Below are positions 53,899 through 62,756 of a DNA stretch of 64,000 nucleotides, in pieces. The DNA lies in assembly GCF_000426585.1 (NCBI RefSeq), contig NZ_AUFQ01000008.1, positions 1-64,000 of the forward strand, read 5' to 3'. Source of the DNA: Segatella baroniae DSM 16972 = JCM 13447. Its GTDB lineage: Bacteria > Bacteroidota > Bacteroidia > Bacteroidales > Bacteroidaceae. Below the pieces are notes generated by a model. That model ran no database searches, was not told where the DNA came from, and worked only from the letters and a program-made list of their open reading frames with translations. Position 1 is the first letter of the stretch. The number at the start of each line of letters is the position of its first letter. The position numbers and the translations under genes were made by a program.

Positions 53899-55832
53899 TT
53901 CAGAATTTGTTTGATACTGTCGTTGTCATAGCCACAGATACGCTTCTGTTCCTCGATGGTGCCGTGTTCCACAAAGGCGTCGGGCATGCCCAGTCGGGTC
54001 ACTTGCGGCGTGAAGCCGTGGTCGTTCATCCATTCCAGCACAGCCGTTCCGAAGCCACCGTTCCTCACGCCGTCCTCTATCGTCACGATTCGCTTGAACT
54101 TCCGGCCCACCTCTTCGAGCAACTGCTCGTCGAGTGGCTTCAGAAAACGCATGTCGTAGTGGGCGATTCGGGGTGCCGGGCGTCGGTCGTCGGGTGTCGA
54201 GGAAGCGTCTTCGGCTTGCAGTTCGTCGATGATTTTCTCCACTTCCACGCCTACGGGGCCTATCGTCAGCACGGCCACGTCACTGCCGTCGCGCAGCTTG
54301 CGGCCCGTCCCCACGGCGATTTCCTCCAGCGGACACTGCCAGTCGACCAGCGAACCGCGGCCGCGCGGATAGCGGATGACGAACGGGCCGTGACCCGGCA
54401 GCTGCGCCGTGTACATCAGTTTGCGCAGTTCGTGCTCGTCCATGGGGCTGGCGAAGGTCAAGTTGGGAATGATTCGCAGCGCCGCCATGTCGAAAGCGCC
54501 GTGGTGTGTCGGGCCGTCGGGCCCCACCAGGCCGCCCCGGTCGATGCAGATGACGACCGGAAGGGCAGAGATGGCGACGTCGTGGATGATGTTGTCATAG
54601 GCGCGTTGTGCGAAAGCACTGTAGATGTTGCAGAAAGGAATGAGCCCGTCCTTGGCCATTCCGGCCGAGAACGTGACGGCATGGCCCTCGGCTATGCCCA
54701 CGTCGAAGACGCGTTCGGGCATGGACTTCATCATGATGTTCATGGAACAGCCCGTAGGCATGGCCGGCGTGACGCCCACAATGCTGGGGTTTTGCCGCGC
54801 CAACTCAAGCAAAGTGTTGCCGAAGACGTCCTGGAACTTCTGCGGCAGATGGGCGGTGTCCTCCGACTTGCGCAGTCCTGTCACGGGATCGAACATGCCG
54901 GGGGCGTGCCAGACGGTGGCTTGCTGCTCGGCCGGCTTGTATCCTTTGCCCTTGGTGGTGTGCAGATGCAGCAGCTTGGGCCCCTTCATGTCCTTCAACT
55001 GGTTGAGCAGGCGCACGACGTTTTTCACGTCGTGGCCGTCGAAAGGCCCGAAATAGCGGATGTTGAGGCCCTCGAATATGTTCTGCTGGTGGCTCAACGC
55101 GCTCTTCAGCGCATTGTTGAAGCGGATGATTCCCTTGCGCCGGTCGTCGTTGAGATAGCCCTTGCTGTGGAGCCAACGGCTGGCCTTGAAGCGCAGTTTG
55201 TTGTAAGTGGCGTTGGTGTCGAGGTTCAACAGATACTGTTCCATGCCCCCCACGGCCCTGTCGATGGATATGTCGTTGTCGTTGAGGATGATGAGCAGGT
55301 TGTTGGGGGTGCTCGACGCGTTGTTCAAACCTTCGAAAGCCAGGCCTCCACTCATGGCTCCGTCGCCGATGACAGCCACCACATGCCGCTCTGCGGCCGT
55401 CTTTCCGTCGGCATTCCGCCGCTCCGCCGCCACCGCCATGCCCAGCGCGGCCGAGATGGAGTTGCTGGCATGGCCGCAGGTGAAGGTGTCGTATTCGCTT
55501 TCCTCGGGGCAGGGGAAGGGGCGGATGCCGTGCAGTTTGCGGTTGGTGTTGAAGCGTTCGCGCCGCCCCGTCAATATCTTGTGGCCGTAGGCCTGGTGAC
55601 CCACGTCCCAGACGATGCGGTCGGACGGCGTGTCGAACACATAGTGCAGGGCCACCGTCAGCTCGACGACGCCCAAAGACGACGCGAAGTGCCCGGGATT
55701 GACGCACACCTCCTGTATGATGTCTTGCCGCAGCTCGTCGCAAAGCTCCGGCAGTTGCTCTACCGGCAGCTTCCGCAAGTCGGACGGGTACTTTATCTTG
55801 TTGAGTAGCTTAAATTCCTTGGAATCCATCAA
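53895..55832 (-). CDS. dxs: 1-deoxy-D-xylulose-5-phosphate synthase
   Basis: The 645-residue protein contains [40 protein letters not shown], the thiamine-diphosphate motif [18 protein letters not shown], and the transketolase Pyr domain [19 protein letters not shown] and [17 protein letters not shown]. It condenses pyruvate and glyceraldehyde-3-P for isoprenoid synthesis. It is the first gene of the dxs-trkA-trkH-manA row. MET starts at 55832 and 55829 are equivalent. Its -7 box is at 55906-55913. Confidence 0.97.
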   Translation of the reverse strand: MMDSKEFKLLNKIKYPSDLRKLPVEQLPELCDELRQDIIQEVCVNPGHFASSLGVVELTVALHYVFDTPSDRIVWDVGHQAYGHKILTGRRERFNTNRKLHGIRPFPCPEESEYDTFTCGHASNSISAALGMAVAAERRNADGKTAAERHVVAVIGDGAMSGGLAFEGLNNASSTPNNLLIILNDNDISIDRAVGGMEQYLLNLDTNATYNKLRFKASRWLHSKGYLNDDRRKGIIRFNNALKSALSHQQNIFEGLNIRYFGPFDGHDVKNVVRLLNQLKDMKGPKLLHLHTTKGKGYKPAEQQATVWHAPGMFDPVTGLRKSEDTAHLPQKFQDVFGNTLLELARQNPSIVGVTPAMPTGCSMNIMMKSMPERVFDVGIAEGHAVTFSAGMAKDGLIPFCNIYSAFAQRAYDNIIHDVAISALPVVICIDRGGLVGPDGPTHHGAFDMAALRIIPNLTFASPMDEHELRKLMYTAQLPGHGPFVIRYPRGRGSLVDWQCPLEEIAVGTGRKLRDGSDVAVLTIGPVGVEVEKIIDELQAEDASSTPDDRRPAPRIAHYDMRFLKPLDEQLLEEVGRKFKRIVTIEDGVRNGGFGTAVLEWMNDHGFTPQVTRLGMPDAFVEHGTIEEQKRICGYDNDSIKQILK

Positions 55833-55905
55833 TGTATTCTTCTTACCGGTTCAACGCCTTGCGGCCAAGCAACAATGGGCCGACGTTGAACTCCCTATTA
55901 TGTTG

Positions 55906-55913
55906 CAAAGATA
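55906..55913 (-). promoter_or_regulatory. -7 box of the dxs-trkA-trkH-manA operon
   Basis: TATCTTTG on the minus strand, 73 bases before the dxs ATG. The -33 element is less clear. Confidence 0.6.
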
Positions 55914-55919
55914 CTAAAA

Positions 55920-56741
55920 AAGCAGGAATGGCAAAAGATATGCCTGCGAAATGTGAAACGGGGGCATGGAATGATGCGTGTGAAAATATATAGATATGTT
56001 TTTTCACGATACCTTTCATAAAAATAGAATTGGCAAAAGGAATATTTCCTACAGCAGAAATAAATTTATTAAGATCAGTTATGGGACCCTTGTTTATGCC
56101 GGGTTGTGTATATAAATGATATCCGGTTCATCTTTGTTCGTTGAAATAAATACATTTTCATGGGGATATATACAAGTAAAAACTACATTTTTTCGATGAT
56201 ACGAATGGCGTTTTGTCACACTTTTCTTGAGATATCGGTCTGCGTTTAAGGACTTGCGAGGTCAAGGCGGTGGGCTGTGAATTTATTTGACAAAGTCTTC
56301 TGAATGGCTGCGATATTTTCAAATAAGTTGGAATCGGCTGCAAATAACGCCGTTTTTTGCCATTTTGTAATTTCCTGTCAATCAGTGGTTTCACGTTTTC
56401 CATTGCCCATTTAGCATGTAAGAAGCCCATTTTCAGGCCCCGAAAAGGCTGTTTTTTGCGCGTCAAAGCTGCGTTTTAGTCGTCCAAAAGGACAGCTTTG
56501 GACCGTCGAAAGGGCAGTGGCTGTCCCGCAAAAGTTGTGTTTTGGGCCGGCAGAAGTGCCGAAAACGGAACTTGAAAGGTTGTCCGGGGACTTTCAGAAG
56601 CGTAGATGGAGTATTTCAAACGACCATTTTTTTGGATAAGAAACTTTACAAAATGCACTTTCAAAACACGGCGGAAGTCGCGCCGTCGGTGTCTTCGAAC
56701 AGTGTGAATGTAAAACTTTGATGGTAATTCGATGGAAAATG
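55920..56741. other. AT-rich gap with decayed repeats, no confident gene
   Basis: The first half (55980-56200) is strongly AT-rich (AAATATATAGATATG). The second half (56410-56560) carries repeat-family units such as CGAAAAGGCTGTTTTTTGCG, CGTCCAAAAGGACAGCTTTG and CGTCGAAAGGGCAG. A 102-codon minus frame at 56158-56466 overlaps the repeats and matches no family I know. A promoter-like TATCTTTG at 56742-56749 precedes the remnant at 56801. Confidence 0.55.
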
Positions 56742-56800
56742 ATTATCTTTGAAACCGATATGACGAGATAGATAGTCCATTATATGGAATGTATCTATCA

Positions 56801-56937
56801 ATGAGAAAAATCGCTTCAATTCTTCTCTTGACCGCCACGATGCACGTCGTGGCTCCGGAAATGAAAGACACGGTGGCGGAAAGCGCATCACGGCCGAGGA
56901 GGCGGCCAAGGGATTGAAACCGTTTGTGAGGGAATGA
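56801..56937 (+). pseudogene. Remnant: signal peptide joined out of frame to a C-terminal tail
   Basis: ATG at 56801 gives MRKIASILLLTATMHVVAP, a clear signal peptide, but the frame stops after 38 codons. In another frame the downstream bases read GKRITAEEAAKGLKPFVRE and then TGA at 56935-56937, like the end of a protein. So this seems to be a gene with its middle deleted and the two ends left over. A TATCTTTG -7 box lies 51 bases upstream. The identity of the original is unknown. Confidence 0.5.
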
Positions 56938-57037
56938 ACGACAAAAAGGGCCGTCTTGCAACTTACTTTCGGGCCGAATGGCGGTTTTTCGCATATTTTT
57001 GGTATTTTTGCAGCAATCTAATTTAAATCCAATCTCA

Positions 57038-58438
57038 ATGCGTAAAATTTTTATTCTTAGTCTGTTCATGGCCGCGTCCATGAGCCTGTCGGCCCAGACC
57101 CGGGGCGGAATATCGGCCGACATGTTGCAGAAGATTCAACAGGCACAGCCTTCTTCCGTGGCCGAAAAGGCCTTGGCCAACGCCATCGCGTCCAATTCCA
57201 TCGACGACTTGGCCAAGAACGGCAGGGCCTTGGTAGGCCTCGACGACCATTTCTCGGTGACGACGCCGGCTCAAAGCATTCATAACCAGAAGAGTTCGGG
57301 CCGTTGCTGGATGTTCAGCGGGCTGAACGTGCTGCGCAGCAACTTCGCGCTGGCCCACAAGGATGGGCGGAAGGTGGAGTTCTCGCATGCCTATCTCTTC
57401 TTCTGGGACCAGCTGGAGAAGTCCAATCTCATGCTCCAGGGCGTCATCGACTGCGCCGACAAGCCGCTGGACGACCCACGGGTGCAGTTCTTCTTCCGCC
57501 ATCCTGTGTCCGACGGGGGCACCTTCTGCGGTGTCGCCGACCTGGCAGACAAGTATGGATTGGTGCCGATGAGCGTCATGCCCGAAAGCTATTCGGCCAA
57601 CAACACGTCGCGCATGGGCCGTCTCATCTCGTCGAAGCTGCGCGAGTATGGGCTGGAGCTGCGCAAGATGGTGGCCGACAAGAAGAAGCCCGCGGCCATC
57701 AACCGGCGCAAGACCGAAATGCTGGGCGTCATCTATCGCATGTTGAGCCTGACACTGGGCGAGCCTGTGAAGGAATTTACCTATACGTTCCGCGACGCCA
57801 AGGGCAATCCTGTGGGCGAAACACGCCGTTTCACACCGAAGGAGTTCTACGACGTCACGGTCGGCCATGCCCTCAACGGCAGTTTCATCATGGTGATGAA
57901 CGACCCGCGGCGGCCTTATTACAAGACTTACGAAGTGGATTTCGACCGCCATGTCTATGACGGTCACAACTGGAAGTACCTCAATCTGCCGATGGAAGAG
58001 GTCGCCAAGCTGGCCATCGCCGCGCTCAAGGACGGGCGGAAGCTCTACAGCAGCTACGACGCGGGCAAGCAGTTCGACCGCAAGAGCGGCTATTCCACGC
58101 TCGACAACTACGACTACGCCACGCTCTTCGGTACGTCTTTCGGCATGACGAAGGCCGAGCGCATCGCCACGTTCGACAGCGGGTCGACGCACGCAATGAC
58201 GCTTTCGGCAGTCGATTTGGACAGCGCCGGCAAGCCTGTCAAGTGGATGGTGGAGAACAGTTGGGGTGCCGACAGCGGCCATAAGGGCTGCGTCATCATG
58301 ACCAACGACTGGTTCAATGAATACATGTTCCGCCTGGTGGTCGACAAGAAGTACGTCGGCGAGAAGCTGTTGCGCGACTATGACCAAAAGCCGGTGATGG
58401 TCATGCCCGAAGATCCGCTGTTCGGAGTCGACGATTGA
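57038..58438 (+). CDS. Secreted C1-type cysteine aminopeptidase (bleomycin hydrolase/PepC-like)
   Basis: Start at ATG 57038 (466 residues), giving a signal peptide (IFILSLFMAASMSLSAQ); a -7 box TATTTTTG lies at 57003-57010. Papain-type catalytic site: NQKSSGRCWMFSGLNVLR with Gln84 and Cys90, His in STHAMTLSAVDLD, and Asn in WMVENSWGADSG. Bleomycin-hydrolase-type peptidases are usually cytosolic, so the signal peptide marks the secreted Bacteroidota form. Physiological substrates are unknown. Confidence 0.92.
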   Translation: MRKIFILSLFMAASMSLSAQTRGGISADMLQKIQQAQPSSVAEKALANAIASNSIDDLAKNGRALVGLDDHFSVTTPAQSIHNQKSSGRCWMFSGLNVLRSNFALAHKDGRKVEFSHAYLFFWDQLEKSNLMLQGVIDCADKPLDDPRVQFFFRHPVSDGGTFCGVADLADKYGLVPMSVMPESYSANNTSRMGRLISSKLREYGLELRKMVADKKKPAAINRRKTEMLGVIYRMLSLTLGEPVKEFTYTFRDAKGNPVGETRRFTPKEFYDVTVGHALNGSFIMVMNDPRRPYYKTYEVDFDRHVYDGHNWKYLNLPMEEVAKLAIAALKDGRKLYSSYDAGKQFDRKSGYSTLDNYDYATLFGTSFGMTKAERIATFDSGSTHAMTLSAVDLDSAGKPVKWMVENSWGADSGHKGCVIMTNDWFNEYMFRLVVDKKYVGEKLLRDYDQKPVMVMPEDPLFGVDD

Positions 58439-59945
58439 GCCATCGTTGACGCCATTGCCATGCGCCTGCCGTTAGCAGGGCAATCAACAAGTAGCATAGC
58501 CACACGCCGCGGCTGCCGAGATGGACATGGTCTATCGACGCGCCGGGGAGTGTGGCTGTTTTCTGTACGCCCAGCACCAGGAGCGTGGCCAGGCCGCCGA
58601 CAAGTCGCAGCAGTAGGCTGTGGAGGAACGGAAAGGGCGTGGTGGCAAACACGGCGACGGCTCCATAGAGGATGAGCGTGGTCAATGGAATGACGAAGAG
58701 GTTGGCCGGCAGGAAGTAAACGGACAGCCGTCCGAAGTAGTGGAGCACGAGGGGAGCGGTCATGAGCTGCGCGGCCAGCGACGTGGCCATGAGGTCTGTG
58801 AGCCATCTCAAGGGCCGATGGCGCGTTTGAAGCGTGCGGCTGATGGGGCCGAAGTAGATAAAAATGCCCGCCACGGCCATGAACGACAGCTGGAATCCCA
58901 CGTCCCACAGGCTCAAGGGGTGGACGACGAGCATGATGATGGCCGTCAGCGACAGCGTGTTCATGCTCATCTTGGCGCGGTGGAGTGGCGCGATGAGCCC
59001 GTAGACGGTGATCATGGTGGCCGAACGCACCACCGACGGCGGCAGGCCGACCATCATGGCATAGGCCCAGATGGCCGTGAGACAGAACAGGTTGCCCACG
59101 AGATTGCCCCGGAAGAGGGCCAGCAACATGAAATAGATGATGGAAAGGTGCAGTCCGGAGAGTGCCAGGACGTGAGAAACGCCCGTCTTTGAAAAGTCGT
59201 CGCGGGTCTGCCGGCTGAGCATGGACTTGTCGCCGAGCGTCATGGCCAGCAGGAGCGACCGCTCTTCGTCGCCCATCTGCGACCGGCGGAAGTCCTTGGC
59301 CAGCCGTTCCCGCAAGCCGAGCGCCCACAGTCGGGCCTTTTCGAGGCGGCCGATGTGCAGCGGAAAGACGGCCGTGTGGTATTTCCAATAGGGTATGAAC
59401 GTCTCGCCTTCGTAACCATGCACCTGCATCCAGCGTCGATAGTCGAAGTGTGGGGTGTCGGCCGTCGTGTCGGGAAGTTTGATTTCGGCTTCCGCCACGA
59501 GTCCGTTGCCGATGGTCAGCAGGCTGTCGTGCCTGTCGTCGTGGCGCAGGATGGCCGCCCTGACCTTCATGGGACTCCGCAGCGGCGCGCCTTCCAAGGC
59601 CGTGACGAGCAGGTCGCAGCGCATGGTCTTGCCGTGAACTTGCGGTTGGCTGGCGATGACCGCTTGATAGTGGACGCTGCCCGTGGGCAACGGGCGGGCG
59701 GTTCGGGCGTGGTGGAAGGTGATGAGCAGTGCGCCCGACAGCGCGGTTGCCGTCAGGATGGCCGTGCTCTGCCACTTGCCACGACAGAAGAATGCAGCCA
59801 GGAGGTTGCCGCCGCAGAGCAGAAGAAGCGTGGAGAGGGGGAGTTGGAGGTGTTCGCCGGCCGCAATCCCGCCTGCCAGCACGACGGCGATGCGCAGCAG
59901 CGGGTTCAGTTGCAGATGGTTTTGGATGTTCAACGAAGGGTTCAT
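58401..59945 (-). CDS. comEC: ComEC/Rec2-like DNA uptake protein without nuclease domain
   Basis: Start set at 59945 (MNPSLNIQNHLQLNP, 514 residues): a TATTTTTG -7 box at 59983-59990 sits on the alternative start at 59981. It has N-terminal helices, a DUF4131-like part, then the Competence domain (LAKDFRRSQMGDEERSLLLAMTLGDKSMLSRQTRDDFSKTGVSHVLALSGLHLSII). It ends after the last membrane helices and lacks the metallo-beta-lactamase domain of full ComEC. It overlaps the end of the convergent C1 peptidase gene by 38 bases. Confidence 0.9.
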   Translation of the reverse strand: MNPSLNIQNHLQLNPLLRIAVVLAGGIAAGEHLQLPLSTLLLLCGGNLLAAFFCRGKWQSTAILTATALSGALLITFHHARTARPLPTGSVHYQAVIASQPQVHGKTMRCDLLVTALEGAPLRSPMKVRAAILRHDDRHDSLLTIGNGLVAEAEIKLPDTTADTPHFDYRRWMQVHGYEGETFIPYWKYHTAVFPLHIGRLEKARLWALGLRERLAKDFRRSQMGDEERSLLLAMTLGDKSMLSRQTRDDFSKTGVSHVLALSGLHLSIIYFMLLALFRGNLVGNLFCLTAIWAYAMMVGLPPSVVRSATMITVYGLIAPLHRAKMSMNTLSLTAIIMLVVHPLSLWDVGFQLSFMAVAGIFIYFGPISRTLQTRHRPLRWLTDLMATSLAAQLMTAPLVLHYFGRLSVYFLPANLFVIPLTTLILYGAVAVFATTPFPFLHSLLLRLVGGLATLLVLGVQKTATLPGASIDHVHLGSRGVWLCYLLIALLTAGAWQWRQRWLNRRLRTADLRA

Positions 59946-60143
59946 GCTTTTCCGGTCGATGGCCAATGGTTTTTTCAACATACAAAAATAATGCTTTTTC
60001 TCTAAAAGTAGTGAAAAACCAAAACGCGATTGGGTCGAATGTAGAGAAAAACGGTAATTTTGCACCTATATTTAATAAGGTGTTTCTCTGGAATGGCCTT
60101 CTTCCATGAGAGGGAAATCAATCATTTAAACAACAACAAACTT

Positions 60144-60539
60144 ATGAACAAGAGAACGATAGGTATGGTTTCGGGCGCGGCTTTGGCTGTGACGCTGTTC
60201 GCAAGCGCTGCCGTCAACAGCGAACCGATTACGAGAAGCAGCGATACGACGGTCGTCAATACGACTGAAATCAGCAAGACCGTGCGCGGTTTCAAAGGCG
60301 CCACGCCGGTGGAGATTTACATCAAGAAGAATAAAATCGTGAAAGTGGAGGCTCTTCCCAACCGGGAGACGCCGCAATACTTTGCCAAGGCCAAGGTGCT
60401 TTTGAAGCAATTCGAGGGCAAGACGGTCAAGAAAGCTGCTCAGATGGAGGTCGACGGCGTGAGTGGAGCCACCTATTCGTCCCGGGCTTTGATCAAGAAT
60501 GTGCAGCAAGGGCTGAACTATTACAAGAGCAAGAAGTGA
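60144..60539 (+). CDS. Periplasmic FMN-binding domain protein
   Basis: Start at ATG 60144 (131 residues). A signal peptide (MVSGAALAVTLFASAAVNS) is followed by an FMN-binding (RnfG/NqrC-type) domain: KTVRGFKGATPVEIYIKKNKIVKVEALPN and MEVDGVSGATYSSRALIKNV. The SGATYSS segment is the site of covalent FMN attachment to Thr in such proteins. It likely carries electrons outside the cytoplasm. Promoter -7 box TAATTTTG at 60055-60062. No Rnf or Nqr gene is nearby, so it stands alone. Confidence 0.85.
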   Translation: MNKRTIGMVSGAALAVTLFASAAVNSEPITRSSDTTVVNTTEISKTVRGFKGATPVEIYIKKNKIVKVEALPNRETPQYFAKAKVLLKQFEGKTVKKAAQMEVDGVSGATYSSRALIKNVQQGLNYYKSKK

Positions 60540-60590
60540 CCGACGGCCCTTGGGGCACGGTCGTGGGGCGCAAAGGCTGCCCGATATGAC

Positions 60591-60627
60591 GCGTAGGCGG
60601 GAACTCTCATGGAGTTCCCGCCTACGC
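60591..60627. terminator. Hairpin between FMN-binding gene and nadB
   Basis: GCGTAGGCGGGAACTC, a 5-base loop, GAGTTCCCGCCTACGC: a perfect 16-bp stem, no T tract. It may terminate both convergent transcripts. Confidence 0.65.
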
Positions 60628-60662
60628 ATTATGGGATGACGGTCGGTGAAGGCCGCTGTCGT

Positions 60663-62252
60663 TCAGGCCTTGTCGTAGGCGTGGACGGGGTAGTCGGTCG
60701 TGTAGTGCAGCCCCCGGCACTCCTTACGCTCGATGGCCTGGCGCGTGATGAGATAGCCCACGTTGATCATGTTGCGCAGTTCGCAGATGTCCTTGCCGGC
60801 CTTCACGCGCTTGAACAGGGCCTCGGTCTCCTCGTAAAGCAGGTCGAGCCGGTCCCAGGCACGCTTCAGGCGCAGGTCGCTGCGCACGATTCCCACGTAG
60901 TTGCTCATGATTTCGCCCACCTCTTTGACGCTCTGCGTGATGAGAACGTGCTCCTCGTTGGTGAGCGTCCCTTCGTCGTTCCAGGCCGGAACGGCGTCGT
61001 TGAAGTCGTAGTTGTCCACCTTGGCGAGCGAATGCGCGGCCGCCGTGTCGGCATAGACCACCGCTTCGATGAGCGAGTTGCTGGCCAATCGGTTGCCGCC
61101 GTGCAGTCCCGTGCAGGCACATTCGCCCAAGGCATAGAGCCGACGAATGCTGCTTTGGCCGTTGAGGTCTACCTGAATGCCGCCGCACATGTAGTGGGCC
61201 GCGGGCCTGACGGGTATGTATTCGCGGGTGATGTCAATGCCGATGGAAAGGCATTTGTGGTAGATGTTGGGAAAATGGCGGCGCGTCTCCTCCGCATCCT
61301 TGTGCGTGACGTCGAGATATACGTGGTCGATGCCGTGTATTTTCATTTCGTTGTCGATGGCGCGGGCCACGATGTCGCGCGGCGCCAGCGACAGACGCTC
61401 GTCGTATTTCTCCATGAAGCTCTCGCCGGAGGGCAGCCGCAGAATGCCGCCGTAGCCCCGCATGGCCTCGGTGATGAGGAAGGCGGGGTGCGTTTCGCCC
61501 GCGTGGAAGAGGGCGGTGGGGTGGAACTGTACGAACTCCATGTCCTTCACGGTGCCTTTCGCCCGATAGACCATGGCCTCTCCGTCGCCCGTGGCGATGA
61601 CGGGGTTGGTCGTCGTCTGGTAGACGGCGCCGCAACCGCCCGTACACATCACCGTGACCTTCGACAGATAGGTGTCCACCTTCTGTGTCTCGGGGTTGAG
61701 AACGTAGGCCCCGTAGCACGCGATGTCGGGCGTGCGGCGCGTCACTTCCGCGCCAAGGTGGTGCTGGGTGATGATTTCGACGGCGAAATGATTCTCCCGT
61801 ATCTCGATGGCGGGGGTGCTTCTGACGGCTTCCATCAGTCCGCGCTGTATCTCCGCGCCTGTGTCGTCGGCGTGATGGAGAATGCGGAAGGCCGAGTGGC
61901 CGCCCTCACGGTGCAGGTCGAACGCGCCGTCTTGCCCACGGTCGAAGTTCACTCCCCAGCCGGTGAGCTCGCCAATCTGGGCCGGCGCCCGCCTCACCAC
62001 TTGCTCCACGGCCTGCGGGTCGCTGATGAAGTCGCCCGCAATCATGGTGTCTTGAATGTGTTTGGCGAAGTCGTCCAGCTCCAGATTGGTGACGGAGGCT
62101 ATGCCGCCCTGGGCAAACGACGTGTTCGCCTCTTCGAGCGAAGTCTTGCAAAGTATGCAGATGCGCCCTTTGTGCGCCCTCGCTATCTTCAGCGCGTAGC
62201 TCATTCCGGCCACGCCTGCGCCGATAATGAGGAAATCATACTTGAAAGTCAT
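60663..62252 (-). CDS. nadB: L-aspartate oxidase
   Basis: The 529-residue flavoprotein starts MTFKYDFLIIGAGVAGMSYAL with the FAD GxGxxG motif. SLEEANTSFAQGGIASV, GHSAFRILHHADDTGAEIQRGL, FVQFHPTALF, YMCGGIQVDLNGQSSIRRLYALGECACTGLHGGNRLASNSL and the C-terminal helical domain fit NadB (succinate dehydrogenase/aspartate oxidase fold). It makes iminoaspartate for NAD synthesis. It has its own promoter: TATTTTTG at 62276-62283. Confidence 0.97.
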   Translation of the reverse strand: MTFKYDFLIIGAGVAGMSYALKIARAHKGRICILCKTSLEEANTSFAQGGIASVTNLELDDFAKHIQDTMIAGDFISDPQAVEQVVRRAPAQIGELTGWGVNFDRGQDGAFDLHREGGHSAFRILHHADDTGAEIQRGLMEAVRSTPAIEIRENHFAVEIITQHHLGAEVTRRTPDIACYGAYVLNPETQKVDTYLSKVTVMCTGGCGAVYQTTTNPVIATGDGEAMVYRAKGTVKDMEFVQFHPTALFHAGETHPAFLITEAMRGYGGILRLPSGESFMEKYDERLSLAPRDIVARAIDNEMKIHGIDHVYLDVTHKDAEETRRHFPNIYHKCLSIGIDITREYIPVRPAAHYMCGGIQVDLNGQSSIRRLYALGECACTGLHGGNRLASNSLIEAVVYADTAAAHSLAKVDNYDFNDAVPAWNDEGTLTNEEHVLITQSVKEVGEIMSNYVGIVRSDLRLKRAWDRLDLLYEETEALFKRVKAGKDICELRNMINVGYLITRQAIERKECRGLHYTTDYPVHAYDKA

Positions 62253-62345
62253 GTTTCAATTGTTTATTCGTGCTGCAAAAATAGCAATTTATTGTTAAAG
62301 CAGTTCGTAAGCTGTTTCTTTTTTGTAATTTTGCGCTTGAAAATT

Positions 62346-62756
62346 ATGAATAGAACTTTTCATCGGCATTTGTCCATCGCCGGAGTCTGCGGAATCATCG
62401 TTTTCTCGATACTCGCTTTCTTTTTGTTCTGGTCGAAGTCCCCTGTTGTGGGGCTTGTGTTGGTCTTGGTCGTCGTATTGATGACCGAGCGCATGCTTCA
62501 TACCTCCTATATCTTCACGCAAGAGCACGGCGAGCAGTTGCTCGTCATCGACAGGGGAAGGCTGGCCAGACGGCAGGTCGTCCGTCTGTCGGAGGTCGTG
62601 AAGGTGACGCCCATGAAGCGTTTGGGAGGCCTGAGCCGATTCGTGATGGTCGTGTATGGCTCCGACCGCATGGTGGCGGTCGAGCCCGAGAACGAGGACG
62701 CGTTCTGCAAGGAGTTGATGAAGAGGCTGAAAGCGTATGATGAAACGAACGAATAG
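62346..62756 (+). CDS. Membrane protein with PH-like domain
   Basis: Start at ATG 62346 (136 residues). Two hydrophobic helices near the N-terminus (IAGVCGIIVFSILAFFLFW and VVGLVLVLVVVLMTERML) are followed by a small PH-like beta domain: SYIFTQEHGEQLLVIDRGRLARRQVVRLSEVVKVTPMKRLGGLS. Such bacterial PH proteins are common in Bacteroidales; function unknown. Its stop overlaps the start of dacB by 20 bases, so the two are translationally coupled. Promoter: TAATTTTG at 62326-62333. Confidence 0.75.
   Translation: MNRTFHRHLSIAGVCGIIVFSILAFFLFWSKSPVVGLVLVLVVVLMTERMLHTSYIFTQEHGEQLLVIDRGRLARRQVVRLSEVVKVTPMKRLGGLSRFVMVVYGSDRMVAVEPENEDAFCKELMKRLKAYDETNE

Noticed and set aside
53907..55808. 633-codon plus-strand frame opposite dxs
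   Set aside because: Complete overlap with dxs in antisense; composition is that of a reverse-complement shadow.
56158..56466. 102-codon minus frame in the AT-rich gap
   Set aside because: Part of it is made of the dispersed repeat; no promoter fits and no family resemblance is visible.
60609..62345. Long plus frame running through the antisense of nadB
   Set aside because: Only its last 137 codons (62346-62756) look like a protein, with two membrane helices and its own promoter. The rest is a nadB shadow.
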